In this document: positions 20,633 through 30,849 of the stretch, piece by piece
Numbering within the stretch: the first letter of the stretch is position 1
Layout of the letters: every line of letters starts with the position of its first letter
Source: Pseudomonas sp. B21_DOA
Lineage (GTDB): Bacteria > Pseudomonadota > Gammaproteobacteria > Pseudomonadales > Pseudomonadaceae
Assembly (NCBI GenBank): GCA_030544685.1
Contig: CP086683.1
Span: forward strand, 1,860,001 to 1,924,000
Direction: 5' to 3'
DNA: 64,000 nucleotides
Translations under genes and position numbers: made by a program
The notes under the pieces: generated by a model
The model's database searches: none
Told to the model about the DNA's origin: nothing
The model's input: the letters and a program-made list of their open reading frames with translations, nothing else

Positions 20633-23494
20633 ATGCTCGAGCTCACTATAGAGCAGATATCCATGGGCCAGTCGGCCGTGGATAAACCCGCTGCCCTGCA
20701 ATTGCTGGCCAGTCATCTGGTTGCCGACGGTCTGGTGGCCGACGGTTACCTCGCCGGCCTGCAGGCCCGGGAAGCCCAGGGCTCGACCTTTCTCGGTCAA
20801 GGCATCGCCATTCCCCACGGCACCCCGGAAACCCGCGATCAGGTATTCGCCACCGGCGTGCGCCTGATGCAGTTTCCCGACGGCGTCGACTGGGGCGATG
20901 GCCAGATCGTTTATCTGGCGATCGGCATCGCGGCGAAATCGGATGAACACCTGCGCCTGCTGCAACTGCTGACCCGCGCCCTCGGCGAGACCGATCTGGG
21001 CCAGGCCTTGCGTCGCGCCAGCTCCCCCGAAGCGCTGCTTAAACTGTTGCAAGGCGCGCCGCAGGAACTGGCGCTCGATGCGCAGATGATCGGCCTCGGC
21101 GTGTCGGCCGACGATTTCGAAGAACTGGTCTGGCGCGGCGCCCGTCTGCTGCGTCAGGCCGATTGTGTGAGCAACGGCTTTGCCGGCGTGTTGCAGCAAG
21201 TCGAAGCGCTGCCACTGGGCGATGGCCTGTGGTGGTTGCACAGCGAACAGACCGTGAAGCGACCGGGGCTGGCGTTCGTCACCCCGGACAAACCGATGCG
21301 CTACCTCGGCCAGCCGCTCAGCGGCCTGTTTTGCCTGGCGAGTCTTGGCGAAGCGCATCAGGCGTTGCTTGAGCGTTTGTGCGCGTTGCTGATCGAAGGT
21401 CGCGGCCACGAACTGGGCCGCGCCACCAGCAGTCGCAAAGTCCTTGAAGTGCTTGGCGGTGAACTGCCGGCCGACTGGCCGAGCGCACGTATTGCCCTGG
21501 CCAACGCCCATGGCTTGCACGCACGACCAGCGAAGATTCTTGCGCAATTGGCGAAGAGTTTTGACGGCGAAATTCGCGTGCGCATCGTCGACAGCCAGGA
21601 CAGCGCCGTGTCGGTGAAGAGCCTGAGCAAACTGCTGAGCCTCGGCGCCCGCCGCGGTCAGGTGCTGGAGCTGATCGCCGAGCCGAGCATCGCCGCCGAT
21701 GCCTTGCCGGCCCTGCTCGCGGCGATTGAAGAAGGCCTCGGTGAGGAAGTCGAGCCGCTGCCGGCCGTGAGTCAGCAGCGCGAAGTGATCGCCGACATCG
21801 CCGAGGTGCTGGTCGCTCCGGCGTCGGGCAGCCTGTTGCAGGCGATTCCCGCCGCACCGGGCATTGCCATCGGCCCTGCGCACATTCAGGTGCAACAAGC
21901 CATCGATTACCCGTTGCGCGGCGAGTCGGCGGCCATCGAGCGCGAGCGCCTCAAGCAAGCGCTGAGCGACGTGCGCCGCGACATTCAGGGCTTGATCGAA
22001 CGCAGCAAGGCCAAGGCCATTCGGGAAATTTTCATCACCCACCAGGAAATGCTCGACGACCCGGATCTGACCGACGAAGTCGACACCCGCCTCAAGCAAG
22101 GCGAAAGCGCCGAAGCGGCGTGGATGGCGGTGATCGAAGCTGCCGCCAAACAGCAGGAGTCGCTGCAGGACGCGTTGCTCGCCGAGCGTGCCGCCGATCT
22201 GCGCGACATCGGCCGTCGAGTGCTGGCGCAATTGTGTGGCGTGCAAACCGCGAACGAGCCTGAGCAACCGTACGTTCTGGTGATGGACGAAGTTGGCCCG
22301 TCCGATGTCGCGCGGCTGGACCCGGCGCGAGTGGCGGGTATTCTCACCGCACGCGGCGGCGCTACCGCGCACAGCGCGATCGTCGCCCGTGCCCTCGGTA
22401 TTCCAGCACTGGTCGGCGCGGGTGCGGCGGTGTTGCTGCTCGAACCGGGCACACCGCTGCTGCTCGACGGCCAGCGCGGGCGTCTGCATGTCGACGCTGA
22501 TGCCGCGACCCTCAAGCGTGCCGCCGAAGAGCGCGACACTCGCGAGCAACGCCTGAAGATTGCCGCTGAACAGCGCCATCAACCGGCGCACACCACTGAC
22601 GGTCACGCCGTTGAAGTGTTCGCCAACATCGGCGAAAGCGCAGGTGTGACCAGCGCGGTGGAGCAGGGCGCCGAAGGCATTGGTCTGCTGCGCACCGAAC
22701 TGATTTTCATGGCCCACCCGCAGGCACCGGACGAGGCAACCCAGGAAGTTGAATACCGTCGCGTCCTCGATGGACTGGCCGGGCGGCCGCTGGTGGTGCG
22801 TACGCTCGATGTCGGCGGCGACAAACCGCTGCCGTATTGGCCGATTGCCAAGGAAGAAAACCCGTTCCTCGGCGTACGCGGCATCCGCCTGACCCTGCAG
22901 CGGCCGCAGATCATGGAAGCGCAACTGCGCGCCTTGCTGCGCTCGGCCGACAACCGTCCGCTGCGGATCATGTTCCCGATGGTCGGCAGCGTCGAAGAGT
23001 GGCGCCAGGCCCGCGACATGACCGAACGCCTGCGTCTGGAAATTCCAGTCGCCGACCTGCAACTGGGGATCATGATCGAGGTGCCGTCCGCCGCACTGCT
23101 CGCGCCGGTTCTGGCCAAGGAAGTCGACTTCTTCAGCGTCGGCACCAACGACCTCACGCAATACACCCTGGCCATCGACCGTGGTCACCCGACGCTGTCT
23201 GCACAAGCGGATGGCTTGCACCCGGCGGTCCTGCAACTGATCGACATCACCGTGCGCGCCGCCCATGCCCATGGCAAATGGGTCGGTGTCTGCGGCGAGC
23301 TGGCGGCTGATCCGTTGGCGGTGCCGGTGCTGGTCGGCCTCGGTGTCGACGAACTCAGCGTCTCCGGGCGCAGCATTGCCGAAGTCAAGGCGCGCATCCG
23401 TGAACTCAGCCTGACCCAGGCGCAAACCCTCGCTCAACAGGCCCTGGCCGTGGGCAGCGCGAATGAAGTGCGCGCATTAGTGGAGGCCCTGTAA
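20633..23494 (+). CDS. fruB: Fructose PTS multiphosphoryl transfer protein (EIIA-HPr-EI fusion)
   Basis: A 953-residue cytoplasmic protein that carries the whole phosphoryl relay from phosphoenolpyruvate to fructose permease. Order: EIIA-Fru (about 1-150, phospho-His62 in AIPHGTPE), a linker, HPr (about 283-370, His296 in HGLHARPA), and enzyme I (about 400-953, His580 in GGATAHSAIVARA; later LRTELIFM, GTNDLTQYTLAIDRG and GVCGELAAD). Start ATG 20633 follows AAGGAG. The stop overlaps the fruK start by one base (TAATG). This is the only sugar PTS commonly found in fluorescent pseudomonads. Confidence 0.97.
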   Translation: MLELTIEQISMGQSAVDKPAALQLLASHLVADGLVADGYLAGLQAREAQGSTFLGQGIAIPHGTPETRDQVFATGVRLMQFPDGVDWGDGQIVYLAIGIAAKSDEHLRLLQLLTRALGETDLGQALRRASSPEALLKLLQGAPQELALDAQMIGLGVSADDFEELVWRGARLLRQADCVSNGFAGVLQQVEALPLGDGLWWLHSEQTVKRPGLAFVTPDKPMRYLGQPLSGLFCLASLGEAHQALLERLCALLIEGRGHELGRATSSRKVLEVLGGELPADWPSARIALANAHGLHARPAKILAQLAKSFDGEIRVRIVDSQDSAVSVKSLSKLLSLGARRGQVLELIAEPSIAADALPALLAAIEEGLGEEVEPLPAVSQQREVIADIAEVLVAPASGSLLQAIPAAPGIAIGPAHIQVQQAIDYPLRGESAAIERERLKQALSDVRRDIQGLIERSKAKAIREIFITHQEMLDDPDLTDEVDTRLKQGESAEAAWMAVIEAAAKQQESLQDALLAERAADLRDIGRRVLAQLCGVQTANEPEQPYVLVMDEVGPSDVARLDPARVAGILTARGGATAHSAIVARALGIPALVGAGAAVLLLEPGTPLLLDGQRGRLHVDADAATLKRAAEERDTREQRLKIAAEQRHQPAHTTDGHAVEVFANIGESAGVTSAVEQGAEGIGLLRTELIFMAHPQAPDEATQEVEYRRVLDGLAGRPLVVRTLDVGGDKPLPYWPIAKEENPFLGVRGIRLTLQRPQIMEAQLRALLRSADNRPLRIMFPMVGSVEEWRQARDMTERLRLEIPVADLQLGIMIEVPSAALLAPVLAKEVDFFSVGTNDLTQYTLAIDRGHPTLSAQADGLHPAVLQLIDITVRAAHAHGKWVGVCGELAADPLAVPVLVGLGVDELSVSGRSIAEVKARIRELSLTQAQTLAQQALAVGSANEVRALVEAL

Positions 23495-24422
23495 TGGCCA
23501 AGATTCTCACCCTGACCCTCAACCCGGCTCTGGACCTCACCGTCGAGCTGTCACGGCTCGATGCCGGTCAGGTCAATCGCAGCGAGGAGATGCACACCCA
23601 CGCTGCGGGCAAAGGCGTCAATGTCGCCCAGGTGCTGGCGGATCTCGGCCATCAGGTCACCGTCAGCGGTTTTCTCGGCGAAGACAATCTGCAAGCGTTC
23701 GAAACCCTGTTCGCCAAGCGCGGTTTTGTCGACGCGTTCATCCGCGTGCCGGGCGAGACGCGCAGCAACATCAAAGTCGCCGAACAGGACGGGCGCATCA
23801 CCGACATCAACGGGCCTGGCCCGGTGGTTGATGCAACGGCGCAGCAAGCCTTGCTTGATCGCTTGCAGCAGATCGCACCTGGGCACGATGCGGTGGTGGT
23901 CGCCGGCAGTCTGCCGCGTGGCGTCACCGCGCAATGGTTGCGCGAGCTGATTGAAAGGTTGAACGCGCTCGGCTTGAAAGTCGCCCTCGATTCCAGTGGT
24001 GAAGCCTTGCGCGCTGCGTTGCAGGCCAGCCCCTGGCTGATCAAACCGAACACCGAAGAATTGGCCCACGCACTTGGCTGCGAAGTGGTCTCGCCGATCG
24101 CCGAAGCACAAGCCGCCGCACGTTTGCACGGCCAAGGCATCGAGCACGTGGTGATCTCCCACGGCGCTGACGGGGTCAACTGGTTCAGTGTCGGCTCGGC
24201 CCTGCATGCCTCGCCGCCGAAAGTCAGCGTGGCCAGCACGGTCGGTGCCGGCGATTCCTTGCTGGCCGGCATGCTCCACGGTTTGCTCAGTGCCGACACC
24301 CCGAGCAAACCCTGCGCACCGCCACCGCGATTGCGGCGATGGCGGTGACCCAGATCGGTTTTGGTATCAACGACGCAGCGCAACTGGCGCAGCTCGAACA
24401 GGGCGTGCGCGTGCGCCCCTGA
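23494..24422 (+). CDS. fruK: 1-phosphofructokinase (one single-base deletion)
   Basis: Phosphorylates fructose-1-phosphate to fructose-1,6-bisphosphate. PfkB/ribokinase fold: N-terminal TLNPALDLTVEL and GKGVNVAQVLADLG, substrate motif GETRSNIKV, and the anion hole/catalytic base GAGDSLLAG (Asp254). The literal frame ends early at 24348. The C-run 24299-24302 needs one more C, after which the tail reads DTPEQTLRTATAIAAMAVTQ and stops at 24420-24422, giving 309 residues, the family length. Translationally coupled to fruB; fruA begins 22 bases on. Confidence 0.95.
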
Positions 24423-24444
24423 CAGAACAATAAGAGGGTTTGTG

Positions 24445-26178
24445 ATGAAGTTAGCCATTGTTACGGCTTGCCCGAACGGCATGGTCACCAGTGTGCTGTG
24501 CGCGCGTCTGCTCGATGCAGCGGCGCAGCGTCAGGGCTGGAGCACCAGCGTTGAAGTGGTCGATCCGGCGCACCCGGAACGCGAATTGTCGGCGGCGACC
24601 ATCGAAGCCGCCGAGTGGGTGTTGCTGGTCACCACTGGCGCGGTGGACATGAGTCGCTTCGTCGGCAAGCGCGTGTTCCAGATCGCTCCGGCGCAGGCCT
24701 TGCAGGATGTCGAAGCGGTGCTGCGTCGCGGTGCTGAAGAGGCCGAAGTCTACGTGGCCAGCGAGGGCGAACCGGCGATCGATGCGCCCCGTGCGCCGCG
24801 CATCGTCGCCATCACGGCCTGCCCGACCGGCGTCGCCCACACCTTCATGGCCGCCGAAGCGTTGCAGCAGACTGCCAAGCGCCTGGGTTATGAATTGCAG
24901 GTCGAAACCCAAGGCTCGGTCGGCGCGAAAACCCCGCTCAGCGCAACGGCCATCGCCGAGGCTGACGTGGTGTTGCTGGCGGCGGATATCGAGGTCGCCA
25001 CCGAGCGTTTCGCCGGCAAAAAGATCTATCGCTGCGGCACTGGCGTTGCCCTGAAGCAATCCGAAGCGACCCTGAAAAAAGCGCTGGCCGAAGGCGCAGT
25101 GGAAAGTGCGGCAAGCGACGGCAAGGCTCCGGCCAAGTCGGAAAAAACCGGCGTCTACAAGCACCTGCTCACGGGTGTGTCGTACATGCTGCCAATGGTG
25201 GTGGCGGGTGGTTTGCTGATCGCGTTGTCCTTCGTGTTCGGCATCACCGCTTACAAGGAAGAAGGCACGCTGGCGGCGGCGTTGATGCAGATCGGCGGCG
25301 AAACCGCGTTCAAGCTGATGGTGCCGCTGCTCGCCGGTTACATCGCCTACTCGATTGCCGACCGTCCGGGCCTTGCGCCGGGGATGATCGGCGGTTTGCT
25401 CGCAGGCACTCTGGGCGCTGGATTCATCGGCGGGATCATTGCCGGCTTCATCGCTGGTTATGCCGCCAAAGCCATCGCCCGCTATGTGAAATTGCCGCAG
25501 AGCCTGGAAGCGTTGAAGCCGATTCTGATCATTCCGTTGCTGGCCAGTCTGGTCACCGGCCTGGTGATGATTTACGTGGTCGGCAAACCGGTCGCCGGCA
25601 TGCTCGCCGCGCTCACCCAGTTTCTCGACAGCATGGGCACCACCAACGCGATTCTGCTCGGCGTATTGCTCGGCGGCATGATGTGCGTCGACCTCGGTGG
25701 GCCGATCAACAAGGCTGCCTATGCGTTTTCGGTGGGGCTGCTGGCCTCGCAGAGCTACGCACCGATGGCCGCGACCATGGCCGCCGGCATGGTGCCGCCG
25801 ATTGGTCTGGGCATTGCGACGTTCATTGCGCGGCGCAAGTTTGCCCAGACTGAACGCGAGGCCGGCAAAGCGGCTTTCGTGCTGGGCCTGTGCTTTATCT
25901 CCGAAGGGGCGATTCCGTTTGCCGCGAAAGACCCGCTGCGGGTGATCCCGGCGAGCATCGCCGGTGGCGCGCTGACCGGCGCCTTGTCGATGTACTTCGG
26001 CTGCAAGCTGATGGCGCCGCACGGTGGCTTATTTGTGCTGGCGATCCCCAATGCGATCAACCATGCGCTGCTGTATCTGCTGGCGATTGTTGCGGGGAGC
26101 CTGGTCACGGCGGTGGTGTATGCGCTGCTCAAAAGGCCTGAGGCTGTCGAGTTAGCGCTGGAACCCGCCAAGGCCTGA
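24445..26178 (+). CDS. fruA: Fructose-specific PTS permease EIIB'BC
   Basis: Membrane permease that phosphorylates fructose at C1 during uptake. Of 577 residues, an EIIB'-like domain comes first (about 1-100, with Cys9 in VTACPNGMV), then the active EIIB (about 112-205, phospho-Cys126 in TACPTGVAHT), then EIIC with eight to nine membrane helices from about residue 240 (TGVSYMLPMVVAGGLLIALS). Conserved EIIC parts include PGLAPGMIGG, DLGGPINKAAY and FISEGAIPFA. I chose ATG 24445, which begins the conserved domain, over the longer frame overlapping fruK. Confidence 0.96.
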   Translation: MKLAIVTACPNGMVTSVLCARLLDAAAQRQGWSTSVEVVDPAHPERELSAATIEAAEWVLLVTTGAVDMSRFVGKRVFQIAPAQALQDVEAVLRRGAEEAEVYVASEGEPAIDAPRAPRIVAITACPTGVAHTFMAAEALQQTAKRLGYELQVETQGSVGAKTPLSATAIAEADVVLLAADIEVATERFAGKKIYRCGTGVALKQSEATLKKALAEGAVESAASDGKAPAKSEKTGVYKHLLTGVSYMLPMVVAGGLLIALSFVFGITAYKEEGTLAAALMQIGGETAFKLMVPLLAGYIAYSIADRPGLAPGMIGGLLAGTLGAGFIGGIIAGFIAGYAAKAIARYVKLPQSLEALKPILIIPLLASLVTGLVMIYVVGKPVAGMLAALTQFLDSMGTTNAILLGVLLGGMMCVDLGGPINKAAYAFSVGLLASQSYAPMAATMAAGMVPPIGLGIATFIARRKFAQTEREAGKAAFVLGLCFISEGAIPFAAKDPLRVIPASIAGGALTGALSMYFGCKLMAPHGGLFVLAIPNAINHALLYLLAIVAGSLVTAVVYALLKRPEAVELALEPAKA

Positions 26179-26197
26179 CCGACAACACCAAATCCCT

Positions 26198-26346
26198 GTG
26201 GGAGCGGGCTTGCTCGCGAAAGCGGAGTGGCAGATAAAAAGTGTCGCCTGACACAACGTCTTCGCGAGCAAGCCCGCTCCCACATTCAGTCGCGGTTACT
26301 CAGACGGACCGCGATCAATGGTGGGAGCAAGCGAGCCTGCTCCCAC
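26198..26346. repeat. REP cluster after fruA: inverted pair plus a collapsed palindrome
   Basis: Copies lie at 26198-26219 (plus) and 26262-26283 (inverted). A third unit at 26321-26346 is itself a palindrome (GTGGGAGCA...TGCTCCCAC) in which the two halves of the element have merged. The cluster lies between fruA and phoD and probably forms the 3' end of the fru transcript. Confidence 0.85.
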
Positions 26347-26424
26347 ATTGGAACTACGGGGTGTCTGGTGTCATGGCGAGTTCATATAGGCATGCTTAAG
26401 TTTTCCCTTTGCAGGGAGAACACC

Positions 26425-27966
26425 ATGAGCGATTTCAATCTCGGCCGGCGTCGCGTCATGCAAGCGGTGGGTGCCGGGCTGTTGCTGCCGGGGCTGGCGC
26501 CGGCGGTGATTGCTTCGGTCAAGGATCGTCCGCAGCTCACCGACGGCGTGCAGTCCGGCGACCTGCTCGGCGACCGCGCGATGATCTGGAGCCGCAGCGA
26601 TCGCCCGGCGCGCATGGTGGTGGAGTGGGACACCGGCAGCCTGTTCGGCAACCCGCGCAAATTCGTCTCGCCGCTGGCCGATGCGAGCAGCGATTTTACC
26701 GCCCGCGTCGAACTCAACGGCCTGCCGGCCAACCAGGCGATTTTCTATCGCGTGCACTTCGAAGACGCCCAGAGCGGCGTCGCCAGTGAACCGTGGTTCG
26801 GCCATTTGCGCAGCGTGCCAACGACAAAACGCGACATCCGTTTTGTCTGGAGCGGTGACACCGTCGGCCAGGGCTTCGGGATCAACCCGGACATCGGCGG
26901 GATGCGCATCTACGAAGCCATGCGCTTGCGCTTGCCGGACTTCTTTATCCACAGCGGCGACACCATTTATGCCGACGGCCCGGTGCCCGCGCAACTGACC
27001 ACCGAAAGCGGGCGCATCTGGCGCAACATCACCACTGAAGCCAAGAGCAAAGTCGCGCAGACCCTCGACGATTATCGTGGCAACTATCGCTACAACCTGA
27101 TGGACGAAAACATCCGCCGCTTCAACGCCGAAGTGCCGCAGATCTGGCAGTGGGACGATCACGAAGTGGTCAACAACTGGTCACCGGGCAAGCAACTGGA
27201 TGAGCGCTATCAGGAGAAAGATATCCACAAGCTGGTCGGTCGCGCCCGGCAGGCGTGGCTGGAATACGCGCCGATGCGTTTGCAAGCGGCGGACGGCGGC
27301 GGGCGCATTTATCGCAAGCTCAGCTACGGGCCGATGCTCGACGTATTTGTGCTGGATATGCGCAGCTATCGCGAAGCCAATGACGACAATCTTGGCGCGG
27401 CGAAACCGTTTCTCGGCCGTGAGCAACTGGATTGGCTCAAGCGCGAATTGAAGGCATCGAAGGCGCAGTGGAAAGTCATCGCCGCCGACATGCCCATCGG
27501 CCTTGGCGTCCCGGACGGCGAGGTAAGCCCAGGCGTGGCGCGTTGGGAAGCCGTGGCCAACGGAGACCCTGGCCCGGCGCAGGGGCGTGAGCTGGAAATT
27601 GCCGAATTGCTCGGATTTCTACGTGCGCAGCAGGTGCGCAATTTCGTGTTTCTGACGGCGGACGTGCATTACTGCGCGGCGCATCACTACCACCCGGACC
27701 GTGCCGCGTTTCAGGATTTCGAACCGTTCTGGGAGTTCGTCGCCGGGCCGCTGAATGCCGGCAGCTTCGGGCCGAATCCGTTGGACAAGACGTTCGGGCC
27801 TGAGGTGGTGTTCGAGAAAGCACCGCCCGCACAGAACACCTCGCCGTTTGCCGGATTTCAGTTTTTTGGCGAGGTGAATATCGACGGGCGGAGCGGCGAG
27901 ATGAGTGTGGTGTTGCGGGATCTGGATGGCATCGCTGTTTTCGAACAGAAACTCCAACCGGTTTGA
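26425..27966 (+). CDS. phoD: PhoD-like alkaline phosphatase/phosphodiesterase
   Basis: A 513-residue secreted metallophosphatase. The N-terminus has a twin-arginine-type signal (LGRRRVMQAVGAG, then a hydrophobic stretch to about residue 30). A PhoD N-terminal beta domain follows (QSGDLLGDRAMIWSR), then the metallophosphatase domain (VWSGDTVGQGFG, FIHSGDTIYADGP, WDDHEVVNNW, LTADVHYCAAHHYHP). PhoD enzymes use Fe/Ca and release phosphate from mono- and diesters. Start ATG 26425 follows AGGGAGA; the longer frame upstream runs through REP DNA and is rejected. No Pho box was recognised. Confidence 0.9.
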   Translation: MSDFNLGRRRVMQAVGAGLLLPGLAPAVIASVKDRPQLTDGVQSGDLLGDRAMIWSRSDRPARMVVEWDTGSLFGNPRKFVSPLADASSDFTARVELNGLPANQAIFYRVHFEDAQSGVASEPWFGHLRSVPTTKRDIRFVWSGDTVGQGFGINPDIGGMRIYEAMRLRLPDFFIHSGDTIYADGPVPAQLTTESGRIWRNITTEAKSKVAQTLDDYRGNYRYNLMDENIRRFNAEVPQIWQWDDHEVVNNWSPGKQLDERYQEKDIHKLVGRARQAWLEYAPMRLQAADGGGRIYRKLSYGPMLDVFVLDMRSYREANDDNLGAAKPFLGREQLDWLKRELKASKAQWKVIAADMPIGLGVPDGEVSPGVARWEAVANGDPGPAQGRELEIAELLGFLRAQQVRNFVFLTADVHYCAAHHYHPDRAAFQDFEPFWEFVAGPLNAGSFGPNPLDKTFGPEVVFEKAPPAQNTSPFAGFQFFGEVNIDGRSGEMSVVLRDLDGIAVFEQKLQPV

Positions 27967-27980
27967 GCACCGCGTCCCCT

Positions 27981-28068
27981 GTGGGAGCGAGCCTGCTCGC
28001 GAAAGCGGACTTACAGCCAACACCAATGTTGACTGTTAAATCGCTTTCGCGAGCAGGCTCGCTCCCAC
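27981..28068. repeat. Inverted REP pair between phoD and piuB
   Basis: GTGGGAGCGAGC-type element at 27981-28002 and inverted copy at 28047-28068, between the 3' ends of two convergent genes. Confidence 0.9.
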
Positions 28069-28085
28069 AAGGGGATGGTGTTGGG

Positions 28086-30643
28086 TCAGTAAACATCCCG
28101 GCGATAGCGGCCCTGTTCGATCAGGCGTTCGACTTCGGCGCTGCCGAGGATATCGTTGAGGGCCTGGTCGACGCCTGAGGCCATCCCCTGAAGGCTGCCG
28201 CAGATATAGATGACAGCACCATCTGCCAACCATTTCTTCAATTCATCCGCAGACTCACGCAAGCGATCCTGCACATAAACCTTTTCAGCCTGATCCCGTG
28301 AAAACGCCAGGTCCAGCCGCGCCAGATCACCATTGACCAGCCATTCCTCAAGCTCGGCGCGGCAGAGGAAATCGTGTTCGCGGTTACGCTCGCCGAACAG
28401 TAGCCACTGCCGTTGCTGACCATCGGCAATGCGTGCCTTGAGCAGGCTGCGCAGGCCGGCCAGGCCAGTGCCGTTGCCCAGCAGGATCATCGGCACCGGC
28501 TCGTTCGGCAGGTGGAAACCACTGTTGCGCCGCACGCGCAGGCTGATGCTGCCGCCCACTGGCGCGTGTTCGGTGAGCCAGCCGGAGCCGATGCCGAGGC
28601 TGCCGTCGTTGTGCTGTTCCTGACGCACGATCAGTTCCAGCACGCCGTCAGCAGCAATCGTGGCGATCGAGTATTCGCGCATCGCCAGCGGCACCATCGC
28701 GTCGACCAGCGACTGCGCATGCAAACCGACCAGATGTGCGCGGTGTTCGGGCAATTGCCGTGAGGCGAGGGCGACTTCCAGCGGCTCGTCGATGCCGTTG
28801 ACCTTCACCTGAGTTTCGCCACGAATGCCGAGGCCGTCGAGGAAATGTTCGATGGCCCACGGGCAGTTGCGTGGCAGCACTTCGACCAGGTCACCGGCCA
28901 GCCAACTGCGGGTGTCCGGGGCTTTGAGGCCGAGCAGGTAGACCGGCGCGCCACTGCTGTCGGGGTTCATCAGTTCGCGCCGGACCAGTGTCCAGTTGTC
29001 GTAGCTGGGTGCTTGCCAGGTTTCGCTCGGCGCCTGTCCGGTGAGTTGGCCGAGTTGCGTTTGCCAGTGACGCAGCGCGTAGGGATCGCCGCTGTCGACT
29101 TCCACCGGGGCGAACAACGTCTTGCCGCCGTGTTCGCCGAGCCATTGATGCAGGCGCTTGGCGAAGCCGCAGAAGTGCGCGTACTGCCGATCGCCGAGGC
29201 CGAGCACGGCGTAGTTGAGGCTGTCGAGTGTCGAGGCCTTGGCCAGCACTTTGCGCTCGAAACCACGGGCGCTGTCCGGCGCTTCGCCGTCGCCGAAGGT
29301 GCTGACCACGAACAACGCGTTGTTCGAATCACGCAGATCCTGTTCGCTGAGATTGCCCAGTGGCTGCACGTTGACCGGCAGCCCGGCGGCCTGCAATTGC
29401 CCGGCGGTCTGCCACGCCAGTTGCTCGGCGAATCCGCTCTGGCTGGCGAAACCGATCAGCCATGCCGAAGCATCGGCGGACGGTTGTGCGAGACCTTGGC
29501 GGGCATCCTTGATCTGCTTTTTCTTGCGCCGACGATCCAGATACAGCAGCCACCCGGTGATGAAAAACAGCGGCATGCACACCGCCGCAATCGTCACGAT
29601 GATGCGCCCGACGAGGCCGAAGTAGCTGCCCACGTGCAGCGCATAAATGCTGGTCAGCAATTGTGCCTTGAAGCTTTTGTCGGCATAGCGGTCGACGCGT
29701 TTGACTACGCCGGTGGCCGGGTCGAGGGTGATCTGGTTCAGCGCGCGATCATGCGGCGAGCTGTCGAGCAGGTAGAACACGGTTGCCGGTTGGCCGGCCA
29801 CTGCTGGCATGCGGATGTTGTACGCGGCCAGACCCGGGCCGGCGGCGCTGTAGATGCTGCTCCACATCGCCGCGTAGTCGGCGGTCGGTGCCGGGCCTTC
29901 CGGCGCCGGGCCGCGCCCGCCGCGCACGCGTTCGTTTTGCGGCGCGTCGGAAAGCAGGCGGGTCAGGCCTTTGTTGTACCACTCGTACGACCATGACAAC
30001 CCGGTCAACGCCAGCAGCAGATACACCAGCAAACACCAAGTACCGGCCACCGAGTGCAGATCCCAAATGAGCGCGCGGCCCTTCTTTTTCCAGTCCAGGG
30101 TCAACCACACGCGCCAGCTGTTCCACTGGCGCGGCCAGCGCAGATAGAGGCCAGAGAGACAGAAGAACAACAGCATCAAGGTGCAGGCGCCGGTGATATT
30201 GCGCCCGGTATCGCCCATGGCGAGGAAGCGGTGCAGTTGCAGCATCAGGCCGAAGAAGTCCTGGCCGGTGGCGTCGCCCTTGAACTCGGCGGTGTATGGG
30301 TCGAAGTAGCGCATTTCGCCACGCCGTTCGCCTTTGGGTGGGGTGAAGTAAACGCGTGCGGCGTGACCGCTGTCGGTCTCGACCCAGAGCATCGCGACTT
30401 TCTTGCCGGACGCGGCTTCGATGCGTTCCACCAGTTCAACTGGCGGCAGCACGCCGGCGACCTGTTTTTCCACCTGCAGAACGGACGGATTCAGCGCGCG
30501 CAGGATCTCGTCCTGAAACGAATAGGCCGCGCCGGTGATGCCCATCAGGGCCAGCACCAGCCCTGCGGTGATGCCAAAAACCAGTGCAACTGGAACAGGG
30601 TTTTCTTCAACACGTCACTCGCCGTCCGTTCGGAAATTGTCAT
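28086..30643 (-). CDS. piuB: PepSY membrane / diflavin reductase fusion, PiuB-like iron reductase (one single-base deletion)
   Basis: An 852-residue fusion. The N-terminal PepSY-TM part (about 1-385) has TM helices near 20-45, 155-180, 200-220 and 355-375 and likely acts at the inner membrane. A flavodoxin domain follows (about 420-560, [13 protein letters not shown] and [15 protein letters not shown]), then an FAD/NADPH ferredoxin-reductase module ([37 protein letters not shown]). It probably reduces ferric siderophore taken up through PiuA. The A-run 30576-30580 (plus strand) needs one more A, joining LFQLHWFFGITAG to [13 protein letters not shown]. The start is uncertain: ATG 30643 or 30655, neither with a good ribosome site. 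Confidence 0.82.
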
Positions 30644-30694
30644 CACGGCGCGCATTATGCCGTGGGTTATCAAGAAGCGTTTTGCGTAACACAC

Positions 30695-30726
30695 AAAAGC
30701 CCCGTTCAACTGAATGAACGGGGCCT
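30695..30726 (-). terminator. Terminator of piuA
   Basis: On the minus strand GCCCCGTTCA and TGAACGGGGC pair around a short loop, followed by TTTTGTG. It separates piuA from the downstream piuB, so piuB may depend on readthrough or its own promoter. Confidence 0.75.
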
Positions 30727-30747
30727 GATCCGTTTCGCAGATCTCAT

Positions 30748-30834
30748 GTGGGAGCGAGCTTGCTCGCGAAGGCGTCGTGTCAGTCAGCATCGACTTCACT
30801 GAGCCACCGCTTTCGCGAGCAAGCTCGCTCCCAC
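30748..30834. repeat. Inverted REP pair between piuA and piuB
   Basis: Copies at 30748-30769 and, inverted, 30813-30834, next to the piuA terminator. Unlike most pairs here it lies between two genes of the same direction. Confidence 0.9.
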
Positions 30835-30849
30835 AGGTTCTCACATCGG

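Noticed and set aside
20507..23437. 976-residue open frame on the minus strand opposite fruB
   Set aside because: Antisense to an intact PTS fusion protein with all three active-site histidines; long antisense frames are common at this base composition.
26227..26424. N-terminal extension of PhoD
   Set aside because: The extra 66 residues are encoded by REP DNA, and ATG 26425 is followed by a proper twin-arginine signal with a ribosome site.
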